A stretch of DNA of 64,000 bases from the NCBI RefSeq assembly GCF_028743515.2, contig NZ_CP117969.2, positions 1,051,001 to 1,115,000 of the forward strand. The letters are read 5' to 3'. Shown in pieces: positions 36,457 through 44,820 of the stretch. The position numbers and the translations under genes were made by a program. Under the pieces are notes generated by a model that was not told the DNA's origin, made no database searches, and was given only the letters and a program-made list of their open reading frames with translations. The DNA is from Imtechella halotolerans (GTDB taxonomy: Bacteria > Bacteroidota > Bacteroidia > Flavobacteriales > Flavobacteriaceae). The stretch's first letter is position 1, and every line of letters starts with the position of its first letter.

Positions 36457-37656
36457 ATGAAACAGCCGCTTTCACCTTTCACAAAGCAGCAATTACTCCC
36501 TCAAGAAGAAATGCTGGAAATCTTTAAACAAAAGGGAGAACTTTTTATTGGCATTCCTCGTGAAAGTGCTTTACAAGAAAAAAGAGTATGTCTGACGCCT
36601 GACGCTGTAAGTGCACTGGTTGCTCACGGCCATAGAGTTCTTATTGAATCTAAGGCAGGAGTCGAGGCTAATTTTTTAGATAGTGAATACATCGATGCCG
36701 GCGGGGAGGTAACAAATGATACTAAGAAAGTTTTTTCTTGTCCGATTATTCTAAAAGTTGAACCTCCTACTCTGGAAGAACTTACTTATATAAATCCGCA
36801 AACAATTATTATATCTGCCTTGCAGATTAAAACCCAAAACAAGAAGTATTTTGAAGAATTAGCAAAGAAAAGAGTTACAGCTATTGCCTTTGAATATATA
36901 AGAGATGAAGATGGGAACTACCCTGCTGTACGATCGTTAAGCGAAATAGCGGGAACAGCTTCGATTCTTATTGCTTCTGAATTACTTTCCAATGTTAAAA
37001 ACGGAAATGGCCTCATGTTTGGAAATGTTAGTGGGGTTCCTCCAGTTGAAGTGGTCATTCTAGGGGCTGGAACAGTAGGCGAATTTGCAGCACGTTCAGC
37101 AATAGGTCTGGGAGCAAGTGTGAAAATATTTGATAATTCAATAAGTAAATTAAGAGAAGTTCAAATTAATCTTGGTCGAACTTTATATACTTCCACCTTA
37201 CAGCCCAAAAATCTCATTAAAGCACTGAAAAGGTGTGATGTAGTGGTTGGTGCCGTAAGAGGCAAAAATAGAGCACCTATTATCGTATCAGAAACCATGG
37301 TTGAAAATATGAAAAAAGGTGCAGTCATCATTGATGTGAGCATAGACATGGGAGGATGCTTTGAAACCAGCGAAATCACAACCCATGATAATCCTACGTT
37401 TACAAAGCATGGTGTCACACACTACTGTGTCCCTAATATCCCATCTAGATACTCCCGAACAGCTTCGGTTTCCATAAGTAATATATTTACACCTTACCTT
37501 CTAAAAATAGCGGATGACGGAGGAGTTGAAAACTCCTTACGTTTTGATAGAGGATTAAAAAATGGTTTGTATTTTTACCACGGAATTTTAACCAATAAAA
37601 CGGTAGCAGAGTGGTTTGACCTGCCCTACCGAGACATTAATTTATTGATATTTTAA
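36457..37656 (+). CDS. ald: alanine dehydrogenase
   Basis: 399 residues. IGIPRESALQEKRVCLTPDAV is the N-terminal substrate-domain opening, the NAD-binding loop is VILGAGTVGEFAARSAIGLGA, and VIDVSIDMGGCFETS and HYCVPNIPSRYSRTAS close the active site. It interconverts alanine and pyruvate with NAD+ and ammonia. Related transhydrogenase alpha subunits share the fold, but length and the C-terminal part favour Ald. Confidence 0.92.
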   Translation: MKQPLSPFTKQQLLPQEEMLEIFKQKGELFIGIPRESALQEKRVCLTPDAVSALVAHGHRVLIESKAGVEANFLDSEYIDAGGEVTNDTKKVFSCPIILKVEPPTLEELTYINPQTIIISALQIKTQNKKYFEELAKKRVTAIAFEYIRDEDGNYPAVRSLSEIAGTASILIASELLSNVKNGNGLMFGNVSGVPPVEVVILGAGTVGEFAARSAIGLGASVKIFDNSISKLREVQINLGRTLYTSTLQPKNLIKALKRCDVVVGAVRGKNRAPIIVSETMVENMKKGAVIIDVSIDMGGCFETSEITTHDNPTFTKHGVTHYCVPNIPSRYSRTASVSISNIFTPYLLKIADDGGVENSLRFDRGLKNGLYFYHGILTNKTVAEWFDLPYRDINLLIF

Positions 37657-37660
37657 TCAA

Positions 37661-38032
37661 ATGAGTCTTATTAAAAGAATAGGCTTTTATCTAATTGGAT
37701 TTTCCTTAGGTTTGGTCTTTTTAGCTTTCTTTTTTAAAGAAAAACGTACTGAATTTTGCTATTTACCTAATTGTAGGGTTCTAAAAGAAATACGTTCTAA
37801 GGAGCTTACCTTTACTCCAGAAATACAACTACTGATTGATAACAACACCATTACGCTTGAAGATTTCAAAATTCTTTTTTTGGAAGGAGATATTGATTTC
37901 TCAAGAAGTAACACCAATGCAAAACCTTGCAAAAATTACCTGGTAAACGGAAAAATAAAAGGCAACCCCGTAGAAGTTGCCTTAAAAAATTGTGCTAATA
38001 AAATTGTAGTTGAAAAAGTAAACACTCCTTAA
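37661..38032 (+). CDS. DUF4258-like membrane-anchored protein
   Basis: 123 residues with one N-terminal membrane helix (about 7-25). The soluble part ends CKNYLVNGKIKGNPVEVALKN..KIVVEKV, which I recognise as the DUF4258 pattern. It begins 4 bases after ald and overlaps the proline dehydrogenase stop by 4 bases (convergent). Function unknown. Confidence 0.65.
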   Translation: MSLIKRIGFYLIGFSLGLVFLAFFFKEKRTEFCYLPNCRVLKEIRSKELTFTPEIQLLIDNNTITLEDFKILFLEGDIDFSRSNTNAKPCKNYLVNGKIKGNPVEVALKNCANKIVVEKVNTP

Positions 38033-39204
38033 TCATCAGAAAGTTTTCTGCGTTGACGTTCTTCTCTCAATAGATTTAATTCTCTGCTGGTTTGACCCGC
38101 AACAGAAGTATTTTCTTCAGCTCTACGAATAAGATAAGGCATAACGTCTCTTACTGGTCCAAAAGGTAAGTATTTAGCAACATTATATCCATTCTCAGAA
38201 AGATTAAAACTAATGTGGTCACTCATCCCGTATAACTGTCCAAACCAGATACGTTTATCATCTTTCGATAATCCGTGAGCGTCCATTAGCTGCATCAACT
38301 TTAAAGAGCTATTTTCATTATGTGTTCCTGCAAATAAAGCCATGGTATTAAGATGCTCCACCATATATTGAACACCAGCATCGTAGTTCTCATCACTAGC
38401 CTGTTTTGAAGCACAAATTGGTGTAGGATATCCTTTTTCCAAAGCACGATCATTTTCCTTTTCCATGTAGGCCCCTCGAACTAATTTCATTCCTATATAG
38501 AAACCATGTTCTTTTGAACGTTCATGTAATCCTTTAAGATAATCTAAGCGATCCCAACGATACATTTGCAAGGTGTTAAAGACTATTGCCTTTTCCTTGT
38601 TATACTTTCGCATCATTTCTTCAACTAGATTATCCGCAGCATCCTGCATCCAACTTTCTTCGGCGTCGATTAGCAATGGGACATCAAGTTCAAATGCCTT
38701 TTTACAGGTCACTTCATATCGATTTACAACTCGATTCCATTCTTCTTGTTCCGAAGCAGAAAGCTCCTGCTTATTCCCAACCTTCTCATAGAGTTTAATT
38801 CTTCCATAACCTGAAGGTTTAAATACAGCAAATGGCAAAGCCTGGTGCGTACTAACAAACTCCATAATACTTAGAGTCTTATGAAAAGCGTCATCAAAAT
38901 GAGCTTCATCTTCCTTCCCTTCTACAGAGTAATCCAATACTGAACTTACTCCTTTTTGGTACATTTTCTCTACAACAGGGATACAATCTTGTTCGGTTAC
39001 ACCACCACAAAAATGGTCAAAAACCGTAGCACGAATCAATCCTTCAACAGGAAGGTGTGCTTTAATAGCAAAATTAGTCACAGCAGTTCCGATACGCACT
39101 AATGGTTCATTAGCGATAAGACGGAATAAAAAATATGCTCTTTCAAGTTCAGAATCACTTTTAAGAGCAAATGCGTTTTGGGTGTTATTAAAAATCGTTT
39201 TCAT
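38029..39204 (-). CDS. proline dehydrogenase
   Basis: 391 residues from ATG 39204 (an upstream in-frame ATG at 39234 falls before the -7 box). The flavin-binding barrel shows PLLIDAEESWMQDAAD, FNTLQMYRWDRLDYL, MKLVRGAYMEKEN, FAGTHNENS and FGQLYGMSDHISFNL, ending in YLPFGPVRDVMPYLIRRAEEN with the substrate-binding RR pair. It oxidises proline to pyrroline-5-carboxylate with FAD. This is the monofunctional form, not PutA. Divergent from aroB. Confidence 0.94.
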   Translation of the reverse strand: MKTIFNNTQNAFALKSDSELERAYFLFRLIANEPLVRIGTAVTNFAIKAHLPVEGLIRATVFDHFCGGVTEQDCIPVVEKMYQKGVSSVLDYSVEGKEDEAHFDDAFHKTLSIMEFVSTHQALPFAVFKPSGYGRIKLYEKVGNKQELSASEQEEWNRVVNRYEVTCKKAFELDVPLLIDAEESWMQDAADNLVEEMMRKYNKEKAIVFNTLQMYRWDRLDYLKGLHERSKEHGFYIGMKLVRGAYMEKENDRALEKGYPTPICASKQASDENYDAGVQYMVEHLNTMALFAGTHNENSSLKLMQLMDAHGLSKDDKRIWFGQLYGMSDHISFNLSENGYNVAKYLPFGPVRDVMPYLIRRAEENTSVAGQTSRELNLLREERQRRKLSDD

Positions 39205-39223
39205 TATATATAAATATGCTACA

Positions 39224-39231
39224 CAAATATA
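39224..39231 (-). promoter_or_regulatory. predicted -7 box (TATATTTG) of the proline dehydrogenase gene
   Basis: Exact TAnnTTTG on the minus strand, 19 bases before the ATG at 39204; it also decides against the upstream ATG. Confidence 0.55.
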
Positions 39232-39296
39232 CACTTAGATTAGTCATTTTTGTGGCAAAAACTCATTATTTTTACCCAAAATTAAAAGACAATAAA

Positions 39297-40364
39297 TTGA
39301 AATCAATAGCCGCTCAAAACTACTATGTTCACTTTAACGAAAATGCGTATTCCGCTATAAATAACTCACTGGAAACCAATAGGTATTCAAAGATTTTTAT
39401 TTTAGTAGACGAACAAACTCATGAATATTGTCTGCCGACATTTATGAGTAACATCGTGGGAGAATATGATTTTGAAATCATAGAAATTGAGTCAGGAGAA
39501 ATTTATAAAAATATAGAAACCGCGACCCAAGTTTGGCTTGCGCTTTCTGAGTTAAATGCAGACAGAAAAAGTCTTCTAATTAATTTAGGGGGAGGTGTAG
39601 TTACTGACTTAGGTGGTTTTATCGCTTCAACCTACCAAAGAGGAATTCATTTTATAAATGTACCAACTACCCTACTTTCCATGGTAGATGCCTCTATTGG
39701 TGGAAAAACAGGAATTGATTTAGGAGTTATAAAAAATCAAATTGGGGTTATAAATACTCCTGAAATGGTTCTTATCGACACATCCTTTTTACAAACTCTT
39801 CCTCGTGAACAAATGCGTAGTGGTCTAGCCGAAATGTTAAAACATGGTCTTATTCAAGATGAACAATATTGGAAAAAGATGACTCATTTAAATCAACTTA
39901 ATGAAGAAATTCTTGATGAGCTTATTTACCATTCCGTGATTATTAAAAACAAAGTGGTTACGCAAGATCCTACTGAAAAGAATCTTCGAAAAACACTTAA
40001 TTTTGGTCATACCCTAGGGCATGCTATTGAATCTTATTTTCTACAGAGTGACGAAAAGAAAATGTTACTACATGGCGAAGCTATAGCTATAGGAATGATC
40101 TTAGCTGCCTATCTTTCTTCTGAAGTTACCGGTTTTCCTGTTGAGCAACGAGATGAAATAAAAGAAGTCTTACATTCCTTTTATGATAGTGTATTTTTCG
40201 AACCTAATGATATAGAAGCCATCATTGCTCTTTTAAAATATGACAAGAAGAATACGCATGGGAACATTAATTTTGTTTTACTAGAGACCATTGGAAACCC
40301 TATAATTGATATTACAGTTTCTAATGAGTTGATTTATAGCGCATTTGAATATTACAATTCTTAA
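39297..40364 (+). CDS. aroB: 3-dehydroquinate synthase
   Basis: 355 residues if started at TTG 39297, where the protein aligns with the usual K-S-I-x start; an ATG at 39216 is also open but would lie over the divergent promoter. NAD-binding GGGVVTDLGGFIASTYQRGI, TTLLSMVDASIGGKTGID, GLAEMLKHGLI and the metal histidines in NFGHTLGHAIES and LHGEAIAIGM are standard. It makes dehydroquinate in the shikimate pathway. Confidence 0.93.
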   Translation: MKSIAAQNYYVHFNENAYSAINNSLETNRYSKIFILVDEQTHEYCLPTFMSNIVGEYDFEIIEIESGEIYKNIETATQVWLALSELNADRKSLLINLGGGVVTDLGGFIASTYQRGIHFINVPTTLLSMVDASIGGKTGIDLGVIKNQIGVINTPEMVLIDTSFLQTLPREQMRSGLAEMLKHGLIQDEQYWKKMTHLNQLNEEILDELIYHSVIIKNKVVTQDPTEKNLRKTLNFGHTLGHAIESYFLQSDEKKMLLHGEAIAIGMILAAYLSSEVTGFPVEQRDEIKEVLHSFYDSVFFEPNDIEAIIALLKYDKKNTHGNINFVLLETIGNPIIDITVSNELIYSAFEYYNS

Positions 40365-40667
40365 CTAAAATCCAACAAACATTTTTTTGCACAATAATAT
40401 TTTTTAAAGATTTTTGTAGGCGAAATTATAACATGATGAAACTAACTTTTGCGCACATTTTAGCAGCTCATAAACAGACTGCTTTTATCCATGCACAGGC
40501 TACATGCAAGGGTTACCTTACCTCATTGTCTTTACGCTCAATAGCCTTGCAAAAAGCGTACTTATATGGCAAAGAAAATAGTTTTCATGCACTACGTATT
40601 TGAATAATTTTTTTATAACTTACTGATCCTAAAAAAAATAATTCACATTGTATACGTATAAAGCATA
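40365..40667 (+). other. 303-base gap upstream of the arginine decarboxylase gene
   Basis: Besides a 56-codon ORF (40433-40603) the gap holds a promoter-like pair, TTTG at 40386-40389 and GATTTTTG at 40409-40416, spaced 19 bases (first base of the -7 box deviates), and a perfect palindrome TATACGTATA (40651-40660) 7 bases before the decarboxylase start. No intrinsic terminator or known riboswitch fold is apparent. Confidence 0.5.
40433..40603 (+). CDS. small ORF (56 codons) in the polyamine operon leader
   Basis: ATG ATG start at 40433/40436, stop TGA at 40601-40603; the product is basic, with many Ala, Leu and His (begins MMKLTFAHILAAHKQTAF) and has no membrane segment. It lies 17 bases behind a near-consensus promoter and 64 bases before the arginine decarboxylase gene. 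It could be a small protein, a regulatory leader ORF, or chance. Codon use is not unlike the neighbours, but length is too small to decide. Confidence 0.35.
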   Translation: MMKLTFAHILAAHKQTAFIHAQATCKGYLTSLSLRSIALQKAYLYGKENSFHALRI

Positions 40668-42065
40668 ATGAAAAACAAATATATAGACCTTATTGACCAA
40701 ACTTATTATTTTCCTCAAGAAGAATTCACCCTTGATGACAACAAGTTACTTTTTCACAATATTGATTTAATGCAATTAGTTGAGGAGTATGGTGCTCCTT
40801 TAAAATTCACCTATCTTCCTCAAATATCAAATAACATAAATAAAGCGAAGAGTTGGTTTAAAAAAGCCATTGAAAAACACAATTACGGTGGTCAGTACAA
40901 TTATTGCTATTGCACTAAAAGTTCACATTTTGAGCATGTACTTACCGAGGCATTGAAAAACAATATACATATTGAGACTTCCTCCGCAATTGATATTAAT
41001 ATCGTAAATAATCTTATTTCACAAAATAAAATCACCAAGGACAATTACATAATTTGTAACGGGTTCAAACGTGAGGCATATATTAAAAATATAGCTGACC
41101 TTATTAATGGAGGACATGAAAAATGTGTACCTATTATTGATAACTATGAGGAATTAAATCTTCTTGATGAAGCCATTGATCGTGATTTCAGTGTAGGGAT
41201 CCGTATTGCATCGGAGGAAGAACCGAAATTCGAATTTTACACCAGTCGTTTAGGAATCGGATATCGTAATATTGTTCCTTTTTACAATCGTGAAATTAAG
41301 GACAATGAAAAAGTTACTCTTAAAATGCTTCACTTCTTCATCAATACCGGTATAAGAGATACCGCATATTATTGGAATGAACTATTGAAGTGTTTAAAAG
41401 TATATATTCAACTGCGTAAAATCTGTCCTACAGTTGACAGTCTTAATATCGGAGGTGGCTTTCCTATCAAAAATTCATTAGCATTTAATTATGATTATGA
41501 ATACATGGTGGATGAAATCATTAATCAAATTAAAAATGCTTGTGACGAAGCAGAAGTTCCTGTACCACATATATTTACTGAATTTGGTAGTTTTACTGTA
41601 GGTGAAAGTGGTGGAGCTGTTTATGAGGTTTTATACCAAAAACAACAAAACGACCGTGAAAAATGGAATATGATAAATTCCTCTTTCATCACTACTTTGC
41701 CAGATACTTGGGCAATTAGTAAACGTTTTATATTATTGCCATTAAATAGATGGAATGATGAGTATGAACGTGTTCTTCTTGGAGGACTTACTTGTGATAG
41801 TGATGATTACTACAATAGTGAACAAAATATGAATGCCATATACTTGCCTAAATTTAACAAGAATAAACCTTTGTATATTGGCTTTTTCAATACAGGTGCC
41901 TATCAAGAAACCATTGGAGGATTTGGTGGTCTACAACACTGCCTTATCCCTACACCTAAACATATATTAATAGATAGGGACGAAAATGGTGAGATCACCA
42001 CAAAATTATTTGCAGAACAACAAACAGCTGAACAATTACTTAAAATTTTAGGTTACAATGACTAA
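40668..42065 (+). CDS. speA: arginine decarboxylase (PLP, alanine-racemase fold)
   Basis: 465 residues. The PLP lysine lies in YCTKSSHF; ETSSAIDINIV, LNIGGGFPIKNS and EFGSFTVGESGG follow, typical of group IV (fold III) decarboxylases of the arginine/ornithine/diaminopimelate family. It is shorter than the 630-residue E. coli SpeA and resembles the compact Bacteroidetes arginine decarboxylase. The agmatinase immediately downstream (8-base overlap) supports arginine as substrate and agmatine as product. Confidence 0.88.
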   Translation: MKNKYIDLIDQTYYFPQEEFTLDDNKLLFHNIDLMQLVEEYGAPLKFTYLPQISNNINKAKSWFKKAIEKHNYGGQYNYCYCTKSSHFEHVLTEALKNNIHIETSSAIDINIVNNLISQNKITKDNYIICNGFKREAYIKNIADLINGGHEKCVPIIDNYEELNLLDEAIDRDFSVGIRIASEEEPKFEFYTSRLGIGYRNIVPFYNREIKDNEKVTLKMLHFFINTGIRDTAYYWNELLKCLKVYIQLRKICPTVDSLNIGGGFPIKNSLAFNYDYEYMVDEIINQIKNACDEAEVPVPHIFTEFGSFTVGESGGAVYEVLYQKQQNDREKWNMINSSFITTLPDTWAISKRFILLPLNRWNDEYERVLLGGLTCDSDDYYNSEQNMNAIYLPKFNKNKPLYIGFFNTGAYQETIGGFGGLQHCLIPTPKHILIDRDENGEITTKLFAEQQTAEQLLKILGYND

Positions 42066-42939
42066 AAAAACGTATGCAGGAATACCCGAAAAATATTCGC
42101 GCCTTGATGACGCTAAAGTGGTATTAATTCCAGTTCCCTATGATGGAACCAGCACATGGCAGAAAGGTGCCGATAAGGGCCCTGAGGCGTTTCTAGATGC
42201 TTCAGAAAACATGGAATTGTTTGACATTGAAACACGTAGTGAACCGTATAAAAAAGGAGTCTACCTAGCTCCTGCTATCACTGAGAATTCTTCTCCAGAA
42301 AAAATGGTAGAAACAGTTCATAAAATTACCAAGAACTATATCAACCAAGATAAATTTGTAACCATTTTTGGTGGAGAACATTCTATATCAATTGGTACTA
42401 TTAGAGCATTTAATGAATGTTTTGAAAATCTCACGGTATTACAAATTGACGCACATGCTGATTTACGTGCTGAGTTTCATGGTTCAAAGTGTAATCATGC
42501 ATGTGCTGTATACGAAGCAAGTAAAACAACCAATCTAATTCAGGTAGGTATCCGCAGCATGGATATTGAGGAACTTGATAATATGGATGAAAATCAAGTT
42601 TATTTTGCACATGACATGGTAAATGATGATGATTGGATGAATGATGCTATTGGTCAAATGACTCCAAACGTATTTATAACTATAGATTTAGATGCTTTTG
42701 ATCCTTCCATTCTGCCTTCGACCGGTACTCCTGAGCCAGGTGGACTGCTGTGGTATGAAACACTTACTTTCTTGAAAAAAGTATTCAAGAAGAAAAATGT
42801 AGTAGGATTCGACATTGTAGAGTTATGCCCTAATCCTGAGGAGCGCTCTTCAGATTTTGCTGCAGCCAAATTGTACTACAAAATGTTGGCCTACAAATTC
42901 AAATACAATAACAAAAAAAATGATGAAGACGATGAGTAA
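42058..42939 (+). CDS. speB: agmatinase
   Basis: 293 residues, ureohydrolase fold. The binuclear manganese site is intact: FGGEHSIS, QIDAHADLR, and ITIDLDAFDPSILPSTGTPEPGGL. It splits agmatine into putrescine and urea. Starts inside the end of speA and overlaps the start of the DHS-like gene, so the three genes are translationally coupled. Confidence 0.93.
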   Translation: MTKKTYAGIPEKYSRLDDAKVVLIPVPYDGTSTWQKGADKGPEAFLDASENMELFDIETRSEPYKKGVYLAPAITENSSPEKMVETVHKITKNYINQDKFVTIFGGEHSISIGTIRAFNECFENLTVLQIDAHADLRAEFHGSKCNHACAVYEASKTTNLIQVGIRSMDIEELDNMDENQVYFAHDMVNDDDWMNDAIGQMTPNVFITIDLDAFDPSILPSTGTPEPGGLLWYETLTFLKKVFKKKNVVGFDIVELCPNPEERSSDFAAAKLYYKMLAYKFKYNNKKNDEDDE

Positions 42940-43903
42940 AGGACCTATTTCCAATTTCATAGAAAAATATTATTTACATTTTAATGCGGCCGCTTTAGTA
43001 GATGCCGCCAAAGGATATGAAGCCCAATTAGCGCAAGGTTCCAAAATGATGGTTACTCTTGCCGGAGCTATGAGTACTGCCGAACTAGGTAAAATATTTG
43101 CTGAGATGATTCGTCAAGATAAGGTTCAAATAATCTCTTGTACAGGTGCAAACTTGGAAGAAGATATTATGAATCTTGTTGCCCACTCTCATTATGAGCG
43201 CGTACCTAATTATAGAGACCTTACTCCTCAGCAAGAATGGGACTTATTAGAACGAGGATTAAACCGCGTAACCGATACCTGTATTCCTGAACATGAAGCT
43301 TTCAGAAGATTGCAAAAACACATTCACAAAATCTGGAAAGAGGCGGATGATAAAGGAGAACGCTATTTCCCACATGAATTCATGTATAAAATGTTGCTAT
43401 CTGGTGTCCTAGAAGAATACTATGAAATTGATCTAAAGGATTCTTGGATGTATGCAGCTGCAGAAAAAAACCTGCCTATTATTGTACCAGGATGGGAAGA
43501 TAGTACTATGGGTAACATTTTTGCCTCATATGTAGTTAAGGGAGAATTGAAAGCTTCTACCATGAAAAGTGGTATTGAATACATGACTTTCCTAGCGAAT
43601 TGGTATACTAAAAACTCAAATAATGGTGTTGGCTTCTTCCAAATTGGAGGTGGAATCGCAGGTGATTTCCCAATTTGTGTGGTTCCTATGTTATACCAAG
43701 ACCTAGAAATGCATGATGTTCCTTTCTGGAGCTATTTCTGTCAAATTTCAGATAGTACCACCAGTTACGGATCATATTCTGGAGCTGTTCCGAATGAAAA
43801 AATAACTTGGGGTAAACTCGATATTAACACACCAAAATTTATTATCGAGAGTGATGCAACTATTGTAGCACCTCTAGTTTTCGCCTATATTTTAGATATG
43901 TAA
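42932..43903 (+). CDS. deoxyhypusine synthase-like protein
   Basis: 324 residues from ATG 42932, whose sequence GATGAGTAA overlaps the speB stop; ATGs at 42920/42923 are possible. The NAD-binding DHS fold is seen as MMVTLAGAMSTAELGKIFAEMI, IISCTGANLEEDI, IIVPGWEDSTMGNIF, FFQIGGGIAGDFPICVVPML and the terminal EKITWGKLD. The Lys in WGK matches the nucleophilic Lys of eukaryotic DHS. Bacteria lack eIF5A, so it probably transfers the aminobutyl group of spermidine to a small amine, giving homospermidine or related polyamines. The coupling to speA-speB supports a polyamine role. Confidence 0.9.
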   Translation: MSKGPISNFIEKYYLHFNAAALVDAAKGYEAQLAQGSKMMVTLAGAMSTAELGKIFAEMIRQDKVQIISCTGANLEEDIMNLVAHSHYERVPNYRDLTPQQEWDLLERGLNRVTDTCIPEHEAFRRLQKHIHKIWKEADDKGERYFPHEFMYKMLLSGVLEEYYEIDLKDSWMYAAAEKNLPIIVPGWEDSTMGNIFASYVVKGELKASTMKSGIEYMTFLANWYTKNSNNGVGFFQIGGGIAGDFPICVVPMLYQDLEMHDVPFWSYFCQISDSTTSYGSYSGAVPNEKITWGKLDINTPKFIIESDATIVAPLVFAYILDM

Positions 43904-43931
43904 AATTTTTAAAAATATTTTTTGAGAATAA

Positions 43932-43939
43932 TATTTTTG
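43932..43939 (+). promoter_or_regulatory. predicted -7 box (TATTTTTG)
   Basis: Exact TAnnTTTG match 33 bases before the ATG at 43973, in the short gap after the DHS-like gene. No -33 TTG at the usual spacing. Confidence 0.45.
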
Positions 43940-43972
43940 ATTTACATTTAAGACGAATTTAACAATCCCCGT

Positions 43973-44266
43973 ATGAAGCGCGTAATAGTTGATTACAAGA
44001 AACTTACCAACGAAATTTTATCCCTATTAGTGGAAAAATACCCTGATGGATATGGAGACGATGACATTATCCGATTTAAAAACGCCAACAACGAAACTGT
44101 AGAAGCATTGGAGGTGCGTACTGATGATGCCATTTACCTTGTAAAAGTTAGTACGCGTTTGGCTAACACAATGGAAAACTATGATGAAGATGAAGATTTT
44201 GACGGAAACGACGATATCTCTTCTGACTCCCTAGAAATCCCGGATGAATCCGATGATGAGGAATAA
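43973..44266 (+). CDS. small protein with very acidic C-terminus
   Basis: 97 residues. Residues 1-65 form a compact alpha/beta-looking domain (KRVIVDYKKLTNEILSLL, EALEVRTDDAIYLVKVS). The last 30 residues are almost only Asp, Glu, Ser and Asn, similar in style to the acidic tail of RNA polymerase delta or DNA mimics, though I see no homology. Probably a Flavobacteriia-conserved protein of unknown function. A bidirectional terminator follows. Confidence 0.7.
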   Translation: MKRVIVDYKKLTNEILSLLVEKYPDGYGDDDIIRFKNANNETVEALEVRTDDAIYLVKVSTRLANTMENYDEDEDFDGNDDISSDSLEIPDESDDEE

Positions 44267-44270
44267 AAAA

Positions 44271-44301
44271 AATCCCGCAATGTTGCGGGATTCTTTTTTT
44301 T
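44271..44301. terminator. bidirectional terminator between the acidic protein and DinB genes
   Basis: Perfect 10-base inverted repeat (44271-44280 with 44283-44292), A tract before and T tract after, so it can end transcription from both convergent genes. Confidence 0.9.
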
Positions 44302-44815
44302 ATAGATATCGTTCTTTAATAATCCGAATATGATGCTTCACATGGCCACTTATTATAAATCCAATTGCTCTTACAGAAATCACCGAATTATTTGCATTCC
44401 CATTTCTCAGTAATACTTGGTCATTAAAACTTTTAAAGAGCAATCGCGTACTTGCACGAACTACTTTAAACTCATCCATTAAACTTTCAACACTGCGTTC
44501 ATTAGAAAAACTCTCAGGTACAAATAAATTTTCATCAAAGCCTGCTAAATTTGTTTTATCATTACGACCAATTCGTAAAGCTCTGTATTGAAAAATACGT
44601 TCGGTGTCCACCACATGAAGTAAAACCTCCGCTACGGTCCATTTTCCAATTCCATAGGAATAATGCAACTTCTCTTCAGGAATCGAATTTATCAAGTTCA
44701 AAAATTCTTTCTCTGTTTCATTAAAGGCTTGAAACAAATCTACATTACCTAAGGCTTTAATATAAGGATCATAATAGGCATTATATTCTTCAGTGGTCAA
44801 AAGTGTTGCTTTCAT
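44300..44815 (-). CDS. DinB-family protein
   Basis: 171 residues, four-helix bundle. The pattern GIGKWTVAEVLLHVVDTERIFQYR (first metal His) and the late HVKHHIRIIKERY (two His) fits the DinB/YfiT metal-binding superfamily. Members include thiol transferases and damage-inducible proteins; the role here is unknown. It lies 5 bases after ppc and may be co-transcribed. Confidence 0.85.
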   Translation of the reverse strand: MKATLLTTEEYNAYYDPYIKALGNVDLFQAFNETEKEFLNLINSIPEEKLHYSYGIGKWTVAEVLLHVVDTERIFQYRALRIGRNDKTNLAGFDENLFVPESFSNERSVESLMDEFKVVRASTRLLFKSFNDQVLLRNGNANNSVISVRAIGFIISGHVKHHIRIIKERYL

Positions 44816-44820
44816 AATAT

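Noticed and set aside
40651-40660. TATACGTATA palindrome as a possible link to similar TTGTATACGT at about 49234
   Set aside because: The shared ten bases are AT-rich and occur once each in unrelated contexts; not enough to propose a common operator.
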